Positions 34,001 through 46,539 of a DNA stretch of 64,000 nt are shown in pieces. The stretch's first letter is position 1. Every line of letters begins with the position of its first letter. The notes under the pieces were generated by a model. The model searched no databases. It had not been told where the DNA came from and saw nothing but the letters and a program-made list of their open reading frames with translations. This DNA comes from Channallabes apus (Eukaryota > Chordata > Actinopteri > Siluriformes > Clariidae), in contig CM060118.1 in NCBI GenBank assembly GCA_030522415.1, positions 23,973,651 through 24,037,650 on the forward strand, in the 5' to 3' direction. The translations under genes were made by a program, and so were the position numbers.

Positions 34001-37000
34001 GCTATAAATATTCTGTTTTCTTTTGTTGAATGTTCACAAACATTCTGCCCCAGACAAAACCAGTTAAAATCACAAATTCTGCCGTGACATTCATGAGTTA
34101 GACGTAAACATCTAACCACAACAGTAAGTATGTGGTTGATTTGAATGTTAAAGAACTGAATAAATAACATTTGCATTTATTTTATTTTCAGTAACTTTCC
34201 AGCCTGCCACACTTCTCATATATACAGTATTTTTACAGATAGATTTTCTGAAATATGAGAGCTCTAATAGCTATTCACACTTACTACATTATAAGATACT
34301 GTACGTAGCTTGGACTATACGGAAAAGTGGGGGACGTTTTCACAGTGTGGGAGTAGGAGCTCAGAGATGTGAGATTGAGGTAAAACAATCAAAAACTTAA
34401 TTAAATATCTTACTTTAAAACTTAAAAAAAAAATCTTACTATGTAGGGATAAAATTTGTCATATTTGATTTTGTATAAAAAAGGCCATAGTAAAAAAGCC
34501 CGTAGTAACACTGCCAACTCACAAATCCATGTTCCCCAGCTCAGCCCTGAGCACTGGTTAATGTCTCATGTTGCATGTTCTCCTACAGTATGTCTGCATG
34601 GCTTTCCTTCTTCATCTTTAAATTCTTAATTGCCAAGGTAACCACAAAACCTAGTGCATTTGTTTAAAAATTGTTTAAAAATGAGCAACTCAGGGTAGGG
34701 GTAGGGTTCAGTCGAAAGAGGGCTCAAATCCGTTGCCCAGCACTGACTTTGTACTTTTTTAACAATATACATGTTGAATTAAATGTTTGTTTTGCTCATA
34801 ACCTTGTTGCTGTATCTCATGTCCGAAACTTCTGGCAGAGCCAATATCAGCTGGTTGGATAGTGCTTAGCAGAACTCATGATCCTGAGATTTAGGAAGCA
34901 CCTAAACCGTCCCAAAGAATCCACCACCATGTGTACGTTTTCTTGTAGTCTCCTTTTCTCTCCAAAACTTTGGCACGTTCATGAGCAAACCTTTGATTAT
35001 GTTCCAAACTGGCTACAAAATATTAAATTATAAAAGTGGTATCTGACAGAAACAGCACTGAAAGTCTTAATTATCAATAGTGATAAATGCTTGATTATGC
35101 TGGTCTTAATTATGAATTATGATCTTTATTTGTTTGCTATGGAGTGAAAAAGTAATGTCACTTTCACAGAAAATGTGGTCAAGTGCTCAGTGGTATTAAG
35201 CATATGAAATTATGAAATAGTTTTTTTTTTTAAATCTGGAAATCATAAGAATAAAATAAACTGTATTTCTGCAGCTTGAGTCTTTGCTTCTATAGATGTG
35301 TTTTCATATTCACAATTGATCTTAACTGTGTTACAGACATCAAATTGTTTTATACTTCACATACTTAATGGCTTACTTACATGAAATGGCTTAAACATTA
35401 TATCTTTGATTGATAATTTTTTATTTATTTATAATTCTTGTTAAAAAAACAGTCAAATACTTAGATACTCAGACTGTTATTTGAATTGCTTTGACTTTTG
35501 GCTTTTACCTGAACCTAATTCATTCCTTAGGTAAGCTGTGCGCTTGTGCTCTCTGATGCTTTTATTCCTTTTTTTTCCCTTCAGCCAGCATCTTTCTTTT
35601 GTCTTTCATGTACCTGTCTGTTTCCCCGTTTAATTGACTCTCAGTTTTGTCCTTTTAAGGGAAGTATCCTGTGCTTGTTCCTTCAGACCTTTCGTAAGTA
35701 CTAAGTAGGATATGAATCTCTACTTACGAAAGGAAAGAAGTAAAAACCACAAGTCAAACAGAAAAAGAATTGTAGAGTCTTAAGAAGGGCAATTCACTGG
35801 AAACTCCAGGGCTCATTTCCTGTAAATGAGGCCAGTACCATGATCCTCCTTTGGGTATAAATCTGTCAGCCACCCTGACTATGCCTTCTCAGCAGCTCAC
35901 TCTCTAATTCGAACACTTACCCCTAAAAGCCCTGAAAACCAAGAGCAATATAATAAGCTCAAAAATCAGATCCTGTTGAAAATCCTTATACACAGAATTA
36001 AAAAACAAACAAAAAAAAGGATAAAAATCAAGATTAGAAATAAAAGCTGATTGTGCAATACAGATCCAGGCTTGCTTGAATTGCCTTACTGTACATTACA
36101 AGGTTAGGAAAAACTCAAATGATACTAGAGAACAAGGAATATAAATATATATTCAAAATACTCACTGAATGTTCATTTAATGAACAGACGCAGATTGTCA
36201 TTATGTTAATTTTTGTTTCTTTAAACATTGAATTTGGACTTATTTTTGGTCATCCAGCTGCTTATGAAAGATAAAGAGCTGCTTTTAGAGGTATGAAAAA
36301 GTCTCTTATCCATCAATTCCTTAATTTTTTTTTATAAAGAATCTCAAAAATGAATAAATATAAAATTATCTGTTGGGCATGATTTTTACTTTAGCTATGG
36401 ATATCCACATGTCTCAGTGAAGAGAGAAAGTACATAATAGGAGGAATCATGCAGAGCTTGTAATGGGCACTGTTTTTCTTCACCGGTGCAGCATACCTGT
36501 GGAATGTAAACAGTGTGTGGTGAATGGGAGAGTTTGTGTGTTTTAGCAGCTAAATCTGACATCTGGCATATGTCCAGTATCACTGACCTTGTTTTAGAAA
36601 GACAGAAATGAGATTTTGTAGGTGCTAATGCCACACTGACATGAACTTGATGAAACGGTGACATGGCTTTTTGACAGCGGAAATGAAATCCAAAGGGCAA
36701 CTTCTGTGTCTTTGTTCTTAGAAAATAGAAGAATATTGATGAGTGCTTTACATGCCCTAGGCTGTGTCTGGCCTTACTTTGTAATTATGTAAACTGTAAC
36801 TCATTGATTGTGTATCAGAAATGCGGGTATTGTGGCTTTCATTCAGGACCAGTTTCTTGAGTAAGCTTTTTGAAACTTGAATAAGTTTTTATTTTGACAT
36901 TCACATTAAATTTTTTGTTAGTAACAAATAGCTTAAGGTAGAATATTTTGAACTTTTACATTGCAGATGACAATACATAAAATTACAGTATAAAGTAGAA

Positions 37001-37029
37001 CAGCATCAGCAACAGAAATATGATTGGAT
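34001..37029 (+). other. prkg1: prkg1 intron 1, no gene seen
   Basis: Three kilobases without a recognised repeat or exon. The relatively complex sequence at 36400-36720 could be tested for conservation but has no visible hallmark. Confidence 0.45.
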
Positions 37030-37042
37030 AAAAAAATTAATG

Positions 37043-37208
37043 GTGTGATTGGGTGTGTGAGTGTGCGTATGTGTGTGTGCCCTGCGATGGATTGGCACCC
37101 TGTCCAGGGTGTACCCCGCCTAGTGCCCGAAGTCTCCTGGGATAGGCTCCAGGTCCACCGCAACCCTGAACACAGGATTAAGCGGTATAGAAAATGAATG
37201 AATGAATG
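37043..37208 (+). mobile_element. 5'-truncated SINE with 13-bp target duplication
   Basis: Only the 3' half of the (GAAT)-tailed SINE is present, ending in a GAATGAATGAATG tail. A 13-bp duplication AAAAAAATTAATG flanks it (37030-37042 and 37209-37221). So this is an original 5'-truncated insertion, not later erosion. Confidence 0.9.
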
Positions 37209-37221
37209 AAAAAAATTAATG

Positions 37222-37556
37222 ATGAATTCTTTCTAGCCCAGAGAGTAGATCCATGTTTTGTCAATATGATGTGATTACACAAAGTAAATGAAAAGCATCT
37301 GGATTTGATCTTTATTGGGTCTTAATATTTTTCAGGTATGTGCAAATACAGTATCAAGTGTATACAGTACAAAAAATACAGTATCAAATACAGTATCAAT
37401 GAAATACAGTACAGTATCAAGTGAAATGAACGTGAACAATGTGGATAATTAGTCTCTTATTATAATATTTTCCCTTTAAATAGCTTTGGAAGAGAAATTA
37501 AAAGTTTAGACTAATCATTCTTCTCAATATAGAATCATAATATTATCCTATTTATA
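37222..37556 (+). other. prkg1: prkg1 intron 1 segment
   Basis: Contains clustered ACAGTATCAA-type short repeats at 37345-37425; otherwise nothing seen. Confidence 0.5.
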
Positions 37557-37573
37557 TCATTAGGCTCAAACCT

Positions 37574-39602
37574 TCTTCTTTGTCTTTCGGCTGTTCCCTT
37601 TCAGGGGTCGCCACCGCAAATCATCTGCCTCCATCGAACCCTATCCTCTGCATCCTCTTCTCTCTAACACCAAATAACTTCATGCCCTCTCTCACTGCAT
37701 CCATAAATCTCTGGCCTCTCTGACTTTATCTCCAAAACATCTAACATGGGTTGCCCCGCTGATGAACTCATCCTTGATCCTATCCATCCGTGTCACTCCC
37801 AAAGAGAACCTCAACATCTTCAGCTCTGCTACCTCTAACTCTACCTCCTGTCCTTTCTTCACTGTCACTGTCTCTAAGACGTAGAGACCTTTCCTTTCAT
37901 TCTCGCTGGTACTCTTTTATCGCACAACACACCTGACACTTTTCTCCATCCATTCCAACTTGCCTGTACCTGCCTCTTCACCTCCTTTGAGCACTCTCCG
38001 TTGCTCTGGACCGGTGACCCTAAGTACTTAAAATCTTTTCCTCATTCATCAACTCCACAAAGTACCCCTTCCATCACCCTCCCGACATCTGTTAGTACAT
38101 TTCCATCTCTATCTTTAATCACTCTGACCTGCTGCACATCCTTCCTATCTCTATCTCTCTGACTCGCCAACCTGTACAGATCCACCTCTCCCTCCTTCTC
38201 CCTCTGTCCAGCCTAGCATACAAGTCCTCATATGCTCTTTGTTTTGCCACCTCTACCTTCACCTTACGCCGCATCTCCCTGTACTCCTGTCTACTCTCTT
38301 CAGTCCTCTCAGTGTCCCTCTTCTTCTTAGCTAGCCTCTTTCTCTGTATACACTCCTGGACTTCCTCGTTCCACCACCAAGTCTCCTTGTCCATTTTTCC
38401 CTTACCTGATGATACACCAAGTACCCTCCTACCTGTCTCCCTGATCACATTGGCTGTAGTTGTCCAGTCGACTGAAAGCACCTCCTGACCACCCATAGCC
38501 TGGCTCAACTCTTCCCTAAAGACTGCACAACATTCTTCCTTTCTCAGCTTCCACCACTTTGTCCTCTTCACCTTCCTCACCACCAGGGTTATTTTACACA
38601 CCACCATTCTATGTTGTCTGGCTACACTCTCCCATACCAACACTTTGCAGTCACTGATCTCTTTCAGATTACAACGTAGACACAAGATGTAGTCCACCTG
38701 AGTGCTTCTGCCTCCACTCTTATATGTCACCCTACTGTATGTTCCTGCCTCTTCTGGAAGAAAGTATTTACTGCTGACATTTCCATCCTCTTTTCAAAGT
38801 CCACCACCATCTGTCCTTCTACATTCCTGTCCTGAAGACCAAACCTGCCCATCACATTTTCATCACCTCTGTTCCCTTCCCCAACATGTCCATTGAAGTC
38901 TGCACCAATCACCACTCTCTCACCTCTGGGGATGCTCTGCATCATTAAATCTAACTCACTCCAGAATTTCTCCTTCTTTTCTAACTCACATCCTGAGGCA
39001 TAACCACTAACAACATTGAACATTATCCCTTCAATTTTCAGCTTCAGACTCATCACCCTATCTGATACTCTCTTCACCTCTAGAACATTTCTTACAAACT
39101 CCTCTTTCAGAATAACTCCTACTCCATTTCTTTTCCTATCCACACCATAGTAAAACAATTTGAACCCTGCTCCTAAGCTTCTGGCCTTGCTACCTTTCCA
39201 CCTGGTCTCCTGGACACACAGTATATCCACCTTCCTTCTCTACATCATATCAACCAACTCTCTTGCCTTCCCTGTCATGGTCCCAACATTCAAAGTCCCT
39301 ACTATCACTCCTAAACTCGTACCTTTCCTCTTCTCTCTCTGCTTTCGAACACGCCTTCCTCCTCTTCTTCTTCGACCAACAGTAGCCCAATTTCCACCGG
39401 CACCCTGTAGGTCAACAGCACCAGTGGCGGTCGTTGTTAACCCGTGCCACGACCGATCCGGTATGGGAATTAGATTTGTGATTCGCATCATTGATTTTGC
39501 AAATGTTTTACGTTGGATGCCCTTCCTGACACAACCCTCTGCATTTATCCAGACTTGGGACTGGCACAAGAAGACACTGGATTGACCCTCCCATGGTTGC
39601 AT
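37574..39602 (-). mobile_element. RTE-type LINE lacking its reverse-transcriptase core
   Basis: A minus-strand non-LTR retrotransposon flanked by a perfect 17-bp duplication TCATTAGGCTCAAACCT (37557-37573 and 39603-39619). Read on the minus strand, it has a short 5' region (39602-39243) and an apurinic-endonuclease domain with CVQETRWKG, GADFNGHVG and STQVDYIL. A basic linker (WWWNEEVQECIQRKR) runs to about 38095. It then jumps to the region near the protein C-terminus (KYLGSPVQSNGECSKEV, WNGWRKVSGVLCDK). The finger-palm RT motifs that normally lie between are absent. Breaks are a stop at 39242-39240 (just before RRKVDILCVQETRW) and a frameshift near 38729. It ends in a GGCGACCCCTGAAAGGG-type tail. 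Confidence 0.9.
38119..39230 (-). pseudogene. LINE endonuclease and linker, broken ORF
   Basis: Two overlapping minus-strand frames encode the endonuclease of the RTE-type LINE. 39230-38727 starts MDILCVQETRWKGSKAR and contains IGADFNGHVGEGNRGDENV. 38730-38119 carries TYKSGGRSTQVDYILCLRCN and continues into the basic linker. A single frameshift near 38729 separates them. A full-length relative would continue into reverse transcriptase, missing here. Confidence 0.88.
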
Positions 39603-39619
39603 TCATTAGGCTCAAACCT

Positions 39620-40367
39620 ACTGGTTGGTTATTGTTGAGCCATTTATCAATATTATGTTTTAGCCCCTCTCCTTATCTTATGTCATTGCTTACTCTGTCT
39701 TTAAAGTGATCATATTGTGAGAGAACATTTGGCATCAGCAAGCATGAAAATGTATAACATAATTAGAATTTTCTTATGTTGTTTTGCCTGTTTTTGAGGT
39801 ACGGTACTTTGTGTTTTGAAGGTGTTCATACAACGAGCATTCGCATTCAAATAAAAGTGATTTGCATTGTTTGTTTTTTGAGTGGGTACTTCGCTGTGAG
39901 GTAATATGCAATTCAAACTAAAATCATTTCTCTGATGAGGATAATATTCTAAGTCTGTTTTTTTTTCTGGAGAGAAAGGTTACATTGCATATTCATTATC
40001 TGAGATTTTTTTCTAAACATGAGCTGTCGTGTGGATGACTGTACTGTGAAAAAAATACTGCGCGTAAGTGTGTGCAGCTTTTCATTTAAAATATGATTGA
40101 AATCTCATCAATCCCCATTTATAAAATATCCTCAGAGGTATCCTGATGTGGTAGAATTCTGGATAAGGAGATGGATACGTAAGTGACCTTATCTAATCAC
40201 ATGTCTGCCCTTGAAATAGCACTTGGTTTCTATGCTAATGGATTTGCTGGTTTGAGCCAGAGGAGACTGATCAGAGATTAGCTGAGCACATGAGCTCATC
40301 ACTATTGACGTACTGATTTCTGTGATATTTTTCTGTATTAACTCATTTTAATATTGTTTTTATACAG
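39620..40367 (+). other. prkg1: prkg1 intron 1, distal end and acceptor
   Basis: Intronic DNA ending in a pyrimidine-rich stretch and the acceptor TTTTTATACAG at 40357-40367. Confidence 0.7.
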
Positions 40368-40534
40368 GTCCAAGGACTTGATCAAAGAAGCCATCTTAGA
40401 CAATGACTTCATGAAGAATCTGGAGCTGTCCCAGATCCAGGAGATAGTGGACTGCATGTATCCAGTGGACTATGGCAAGGACAGCTGCATCATTAAAGAG
40501 GGCGATGTAGGGTCTCTTGTCTATGTAATGGAAG
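40368..40534 (+). CDS. prkg1: prkg1 exon 2: start of cyclic-nucleotide-binding domain A
   Basis: Common exon used by both isoforms. Bounded by acceptor ATACAG|G and donor GAAG|GTAAGG (40535). 167 bp: one base completing the Arg or Gln codon from exon 1, 55 codons, and one base of the next codon. It encodes [20 protein letters not shown] and then the beginning of the first cGMP-binding beta barrel ([20 protein letters not shown]), ending at YVME. Nearly identical to the vertebrate protein. The frame runs on into the intron for 19 codons before a stop, so correct splicing is needed. Confidence 0.97.
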
Positions 40535-40772
40535 GTAAGGGACAGGTCTGTCTGTGTGAAGGTCTTTTTGTGTGTATTCTGGTTAAGGAATAGTTCCAAA
40601 CATATAGTATCTGATCAAAGTGTTGTAAAAAGTCATACAATGCTGACTTTTGAATCTCATATGCATGATTGCTTATTGGTGCTTATGCTTATATTAACTT
40701 ATAAAATGAAAATAAAATAGAAATCTAACCGATTTAATAACATCCATAATTTATTTATTTTATAAAATAATT
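40535..40772 (+). other. prkg1: prkg1 intron 2, proximal
   Basis: Intron 2 begins GTAAGG and runs about 18.9 kb to 59435. Nothing is seen in this first part. Confidence 0.7.
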
Positions 40773-41094
40773 GGTGGCACAAGGGCTTAATGGTTAGCAC
40801 TGTCCCCTTGCACCTCCAGGGTCCAGGATCAATTCCCAGCCATGTTCTTCCTGTGTTTGGTGGGTTCCTTCCGGGTACTTCCGGTTTCCTCCCACACTCC
40901 AAAAACATGCAGGTTAAGCTAACTGGTGTTCCCAAATTTCCCGTAGTGTGTGAATGAGTGTGTGCCCTCTGATGGATTGGTACCCTGTAACAGGGTGTAC
41001 ACTGCCTCATGTCCTACAGTACGTCTCCTGGGATAGGCTTCAGGTTCTGCGCAACCCTGTATATAGGATTAAGCGGTATAGACGATGAATGAGT
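40773..41094 (+). mobile_element. Older full-length SINE copy
   Basis: A plus-strand copy of the (GAAT)-family SINE from the head (GGTGGCACAAGGGCTTAATGG) to the GTATAGACGATGAATGAG tail. Its A and B boxes are mutated relative to the 55.7-kb copy, so it is an older insertion. Confidence 0.85.
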
Positions 41095-43326
41095 ACTGTA
41101 AGTGAGTGAGAAAAAAGTAAAAAATTTTAAAATAGTAGTAAAAAGAACAGTTTTTAATTTAGTTTTAAAGGTGGCAAGTTTAAAGGTGGCAAGAGAAAGA
41201 GCAAAATTACTTTGAGGAAGTTGTACTGTGAGATGGATAAAGTGCACTGTATGCAATTATACATAATGAGATTCTCATGCTGCCATTGGACACCTCCAAA
41301 AAAAAACACTGTAAAAATCACAAATAAATTCTTAACTAGTAAAAAAAAAAACATTATAAAAATGAAAACACTAAACACAGATGTGGGTGTGGGCATGTTG
41401 GCAGGTTTCCTTTTGGTTATTGTGATTAAGGTGAGGAGGCATGCCATTCATTATCTGCATTAATAATTACTGTATGCCAGCGAATTGTCCTCATAAGGAC
41501 AAGGCAAGCATGAAGGTGTGGAAAGGTTTAGCTGATGCCTTGAGCACAGTCTTTGTACAAATAAATAAATAAATAATCTCCATACCATTGTTGTTGGAGC
41601 ACTCACTCAGTTGCTCAGATGCTCCCCTATGCTTTGCTTTTGTGTGTTACGTTTGACTTGAGGCCCTTGATTCTTATCAGTTGATAGGATTGAGAGCAGG
41701 GAGGTTTTAATCCAGCGGATCAAAGAATGCGAGTTTTCCAGCAAAAAAGGAACTGCTGTCTCACTGATCAAGTCTGTTCTCTTGTACACCACTCTTTTTC
41801 CTGACGTCAGTGTGCTCCGTTGATACTGGTGCACTCAAATCTTAAGTTTAGAATAGGAACACTTGTGTATAAGTTCTTTTCATTTCATCTTTGTACTTTC
41901 CTGAGAGAAAGAGGTTGAATTTTATTACAAGCACAAGTTGTTTATTCTAAGAGTGAGAGGATTTTGTGTTCCCTATCTAGTGACAAAGTAGGTGCACTTG
42001 GTTACATTTAAGGGATTTCCATGATCATTCGGCAGAGTGTTGTGTTGTCTTTCTGATATGATTTAGACACCTCTGTTTAGTTATAAATGTACCAGAGCTC
42101 TGTGATTCATTAATTTGAGTTTGGGTTCCCGTCTGTGCAGCATAACTGTGCATGTCTTCAATGTTCAAAAAGGATGTCCATCATGTTCTCCAGTTTTTTC
42201 CATCTACCAAAAACTTGCCAGTAAACAGATTGGGTAAGACAAATTACCCTGAGGTGTGAATAAGGGTGTTAAAAAATTTGAGTATGCGTGCAGGGTGTAT
42301 TTCAGCCTAACACCTAACACTCCTGAGATGGGCTACAAATGCACAGCAATCCGCATCAGCACAGCTACTGAATTGTGAATAAATTCAGTAGTTTCCAACT
42401 GTATTGGAAAGCCCATTGGTAGTAATTTTTAAAAGCACTCTCAGACTAATTGGCCAGTATACAGTATGAAGTTCTGTAAACTCCACCGACAAGGCTATGA
42501 TACGAGTCACATGAGAGGAGATATTTCAGATAATTATGATGGCCTTACCAAAGAAGAGACCAAGCACGAAATTTCGTGCTGTTAATGAGTTTCAGTTGTC
42601 ATATTAATCTTTACTAATGCTGCTCTTTTAATGAGGTCCAATCAGAAAGAAATGCCAGCCGAGACAGTGGTCTGTGAATCAGCTGCTGCAGGCCATTAAA
42701 CCTGTCTAGTTACTTGGTCGAGGGCATGTTTTAGAGAGACAGCGTTTCAGCCTTTATATCTTCTTCTGTGATACAAATGTGGGTGGGTTAGGGTTAGAAG
42801 AAGAGCTACACATACACTTTATTATCAAAGTGCTTTTTAACTGTCCCTTTCCAGATTTAGTCCAGATTTACTGTTGTATTAACCTCCACTTTTCTAGGAA
42901 GGTCTTCAACTTAATTTTTTCAGCATGGCTTTGTGGATTTGTTCTTTCATTTGTGTACATTAAAGAGACAAAAATGTTTATATTTAAAACATTTGCCCTT
43001 ATACGAAGTAACTTACAGTAGACTTGTATTTGTATAATTAATCAGTTGAGAGTCAGAGTCTGACTCAAGGGCCCAGTGGTAATAGCTCTACAGTGCTGGG
43101 ATTTAAACACATGACCATCAAACAGGGGTGCATGATTTAAAAAAAAAATTTCGTCAAATTATTATGATTGCATTTTAACTTGTGTTACGTAACGAATAAA
43201 TGTAACATTTTGTATTTAAACTTATTTCTTTAGAGTAATGATAAATAATGGCACAAATGATCTTAATAAGAGTATTTTTGCTATTATTTATCAACTCAAA
43301 AGTATTTCCTCTCTTACTTAATCATT
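41095..43326 (+). other. prkg1: prkg1 intron 2, no gene seen
   Basis: No exon recognised. A decayed relative of the 15.2-kb SINE lies at about 42985-43125 (GACTCAAGGGCCCAGTGG and a degraded B box), and a SINE 3' scrap near 42290-42350. Confidence 0.5.
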
Positions 43327-43410
43327 TACCGTCTATATCGCTTTATCCTGTATACAGGTTCGCGCGGGACCTGGAGCCTATCCCAGGAGACTTAGAGCAC
43401 TCTACAGTAT
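43327..43410 (-). mobile_element. SINE 3' fragment
   Basis: Short minus-strand piece of the (GAAT)-family SINE: ATATCGCTTTATCCTG, then GACCTGGAGCCTATCCCAGG. Confidence 0.75.
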
Positions 43411-43638
43411 ATAAAATCCTGCATATTATGTGTAACATACTGCAGGCTTTTGCAATTAATTAATTATCCATTTTGATATTTACATTTTTATGTGATTAAT
43501 TATTAACTTAATTTTGATAACCAAAAGATTCAGCAATACTAATGCATACCAAGCTCAAATCTGGGGAACCCCATATATGTATTTTGTGCTCAGACAAACA
43601 CTTTAACTTGTTTAGAGTGTTCACAATTTTATATTATT

Positions 43639-43669
<31 letters not shown>

Positions 43670-44095
43670 TTATTATAAATATTATATTATTATTTCTTTT
43701 GCAGCAAGAAGTAACTAAATAATTTCCTTGCATTTAATATCTTTCAAAACGTACATAATTTACTGAACCTGTGTCCTTCCTATTATTGATCATGTACTGA
43801 ATCATTTGTGGTTTGCACTGAATTAAGACAAGAAGATATGAACATTTCTGATTAATGATTGAGACAGAACAAACATGGCTGGTTAATGGCAATACAAATG
43901 GAAATTTATATTTTTCTTTATCTCTCTTCTGGTCACTCAGCTGGATAGAAAATAGTCTGTAGATAAAATGAGTCTTATACATGTTCTAATGCAAGAATGA
44001 AATTAAGAATATTTAATTTAAATACTATTTGAACCATGATGTTCTACACATTAATATTGCTTATACATGTGTGTGTGTATATATATATATATATA
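43411..44095 (+). other. prkg1: prkg1 intron 2 with (ATT)n repeat
   Basis: A (TTA)n tract at about 43635-43690 and a TG/TA run at 44069-44097. No exon. Confidence 0.6.
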
Positions 44096-44097
44096 TA

Positions 44098-45711
44098 CAG
44101 TGGTGTGAAAAACTATTTGCCCCCCCCTCCTGATTTCTTATTCTTTTGCATGTTTGTCACACTTAAATGTTTCTGCTCATCAAAAACCGTTAACTATTAG
44201 TCAAAGATAACACAAGTAAACACAAAATGCAGTTTTTAAATGAGGGGTTTTATTATTTAGGGAGAAAAAAAATCCAAACCTACATGGCCCTGTGTGAAAA
44301 AGTAATTGCCCCCTGAACCTAATAACTGGTTGGGCCACCCTTAGCAGCAATAACTGCAATCAAGCGTTTGCGATAACTTGCAACGAGTCTTTTACAGCGC
44401 TCTGGAGGAATTTTGGCCCACTATTCTTTGCAGAATTATTGTAATTCAGCTTTATTTGAGGGTTTTCTAGCATGAACTGCCTTTTTAAGGTCATGCCACA
44501 ACATCTCAATAGGATTCAGGTCAGGACTTTGACTAGGCCGCTCCAAAGTCTTCATTTTGTTTTTCTTCAGCCATTCAGAGGTGGATTTGCTGGTGTGTTT
44601 TGGGTCATTGTCCTGCTGTAGCACCCAAGATCGCTTCAGCTTGAGTTGACGAACAGATGGCCGGACATTCTCCTTCAGGAGTTTTTGGTAGACAGTAGAA
44701 TTCATGGTTCCATCTATCACAGCAAGCCTTCCAGGTCCTGAAGCAGCAAAACAACCCCAGACCATCACACTACCACCACCATATTTTACTGTTGGTATGA
44801 TGTTCTTTTTCTGAAATGCTGTGTTACTTTTACGCCAGATGTAACGGGACACGCACCTTCCAAAAAGTTCAACTTTTGTCTCGTCGGTCCACAAGGTATT
44901 TTCCCAAAAGTCTTGGCAATCATTGAGATGTTTTTTAGCAAAATTGAGACGAGCCTTAATGTTCTTTTTGCTTAATTGTGGTTTGCGCCTTGGAAATCTG
45001 CCATGCAGGCCATTTTTGCCCAGTCTTTTTCTTATGGTGGAGTCGTGAACACTGACCTTAATTGAGGCAAGTGAGACCTGCAGTTCTTTAGATGTTGTCC
45101 TGGGGTCTTTTGTGGCCTCTCGGATGAGTTGTCTCTACGCTCTTGGGGTAATTTTGGTCGGCCGGCCACTCCTGGGAAGGTTCACCACTGTTCCATGTTT
45201 TTGCCATTTGTGGATAATGGCTCTCACTGTGGTTCGCTGGAGTCCCAAAGTTTTAGAAATGGCTTTATAACCTTTACCAGACTGATAGATCTCAATTACT
45301 TTTGTTCTCATTTGTTCCTGAATTTCTTTGGATCTTGGCATGATGTCTAGCTTTTGAGGTGCTTTTGGTCTACTTCTCTGTGTCAGGTAGCTCCTATTTA
45401 AGTGATTTCTTGATTGAAACAGGTGTGGCAGTAATCAGGCCTGGGGGTGACTACAGAAATTGAACTCAGGTGTGATAAACCACAGTTAAGTTATTTTTTA
45501 ACAAGGGGGGCAATCACTTTTTCACACTGGGTCATGTAGATTTGGAGTTTTTTTTTCTCCCTTAATAACGTAAACCTTCATTTAAAAACTGCATTTTGTG
45601 TTCAATTATGTTATCTTTGACTAATAGTTAACGGTTCTTGATGAGCAGAAACATTTAAGTGTGACAAACATGCAAAAGAATAAGAAATCAGGAAGGGGGC
45701 AAATAGTTTTT

Positions 45712-45715
<4 letters not shown>
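44098..45715 (-). mobile_element. Tc1 transposon, second copy, reversed, one end damaged
   Basis: Same family as 2017-3635, in reverse. The end at 44098 is intact (CAGTGGTGTGAAAAAC, preceded by TA). The other end stops at TTTTTCACAC and passes directly into a CACACATATATA repeat, so the last CACTG and TA are not recognisable. The element sits in a (TG)n(TA)n microsatellite. Both inner inverted-repeat motifs are still present. Confidence 0.93.
44319..45341 (-). pseudogene. Tc1 transposase with three nonsense mutations
   Basis: Same 340-codon reading frame as the intact gene at 2396-3418, without frameshifts. It is stopped at codon 69 (CAG to TAG), codon 302 (CAA to TAA) and codon 307 (GAG to TAG, with a change in codon 306). 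The catalytic residues (TDETK, QQDNDPKH, NPIEMLW) remain. Nonsense codons alone inactivate it. It could still be mobilised in trans if both ends were functional, but its far end is damaged. Confidence 0.93.
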
Positions 45716-45754
<39 letters not shown>

Positions 45755-46539
45755 GTAAAAGCATGTTGTTTAATTTACGTTTTACTTGTAGTCTAATTGT
45801 ATATGATAGAAAATGTGACAAGCTCGGCAAAGTAGAATGCTTTTGACTAAAATAGTCATAATTTCCTGTGCATGGCTCAGAGATTGGGCAGAGGTCATGT
45901 TGCTCATACATGACTTCCTGCTCTTTTGGATGATTGGTGATGTGGGACAGCATGTGTTGAGAAAAAAAGAACACATAGTTTGACCTTAAGGCTGACTCTG
46001 AACTTCCTATTACCCATTCTGCAGGCCTTATTGGGAGAGAAGTGTGTGAGCACGAACACATCCTGTTAGCAACAGCTGGAATATATCCTGTTAACAACAT
46101 TGTGTATATGTGACATCATGAATGATGCCTATAAGCAAACAAACCTATCAGTTTATAACTGAAGGTGATAAGCGACTGCCATAGGGCAGTAATTTAGAAT
46201 AGAATGTCCTTAGTTATACTGAATGTTAGAGGAAGGCGGGGAACTAGTGTGAACGTGCAAAAAACACAAACCCTGGAGCTTTGAGGTGGCATTTCACTCT
46301 ACCACTATACTGCCCCTGTATTAAATAGGAAGAAAAAGTGCTGAAAACTGGCTAGAGCCCTAAGCGATAAGAGAAGTATGTTTTTCCCACTATTTCCCAC
46401 TCATAAACTTCTAGCTTCTCTCACAGTTGCTTATAGGCAATTGTGGCTGTGTTCTGATTCATGCATGGAACCACAAAAAACAAGGCAGGAAATCCAAAGC
46501 ATCCGAAGTCTAGCAACAACAATTTACAATGTATTGTTA
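45716..46539 (+). other. prkg1: prkg1 intron 2, no gene seen
   Basis: Begins in an (AT)n/(GTAT)n repeat (45719-45757). Otherwise nothing recognised. Confidence 0.5.

Noticed and set aside
40535..40593. Extension of prkg1 exon 2 past 40534 (frame stays open for 19 codons)
   Set aside because: The GTAAGG donor at 40535 joins in frame to exon 3, and the extension does not resemble the kinase.
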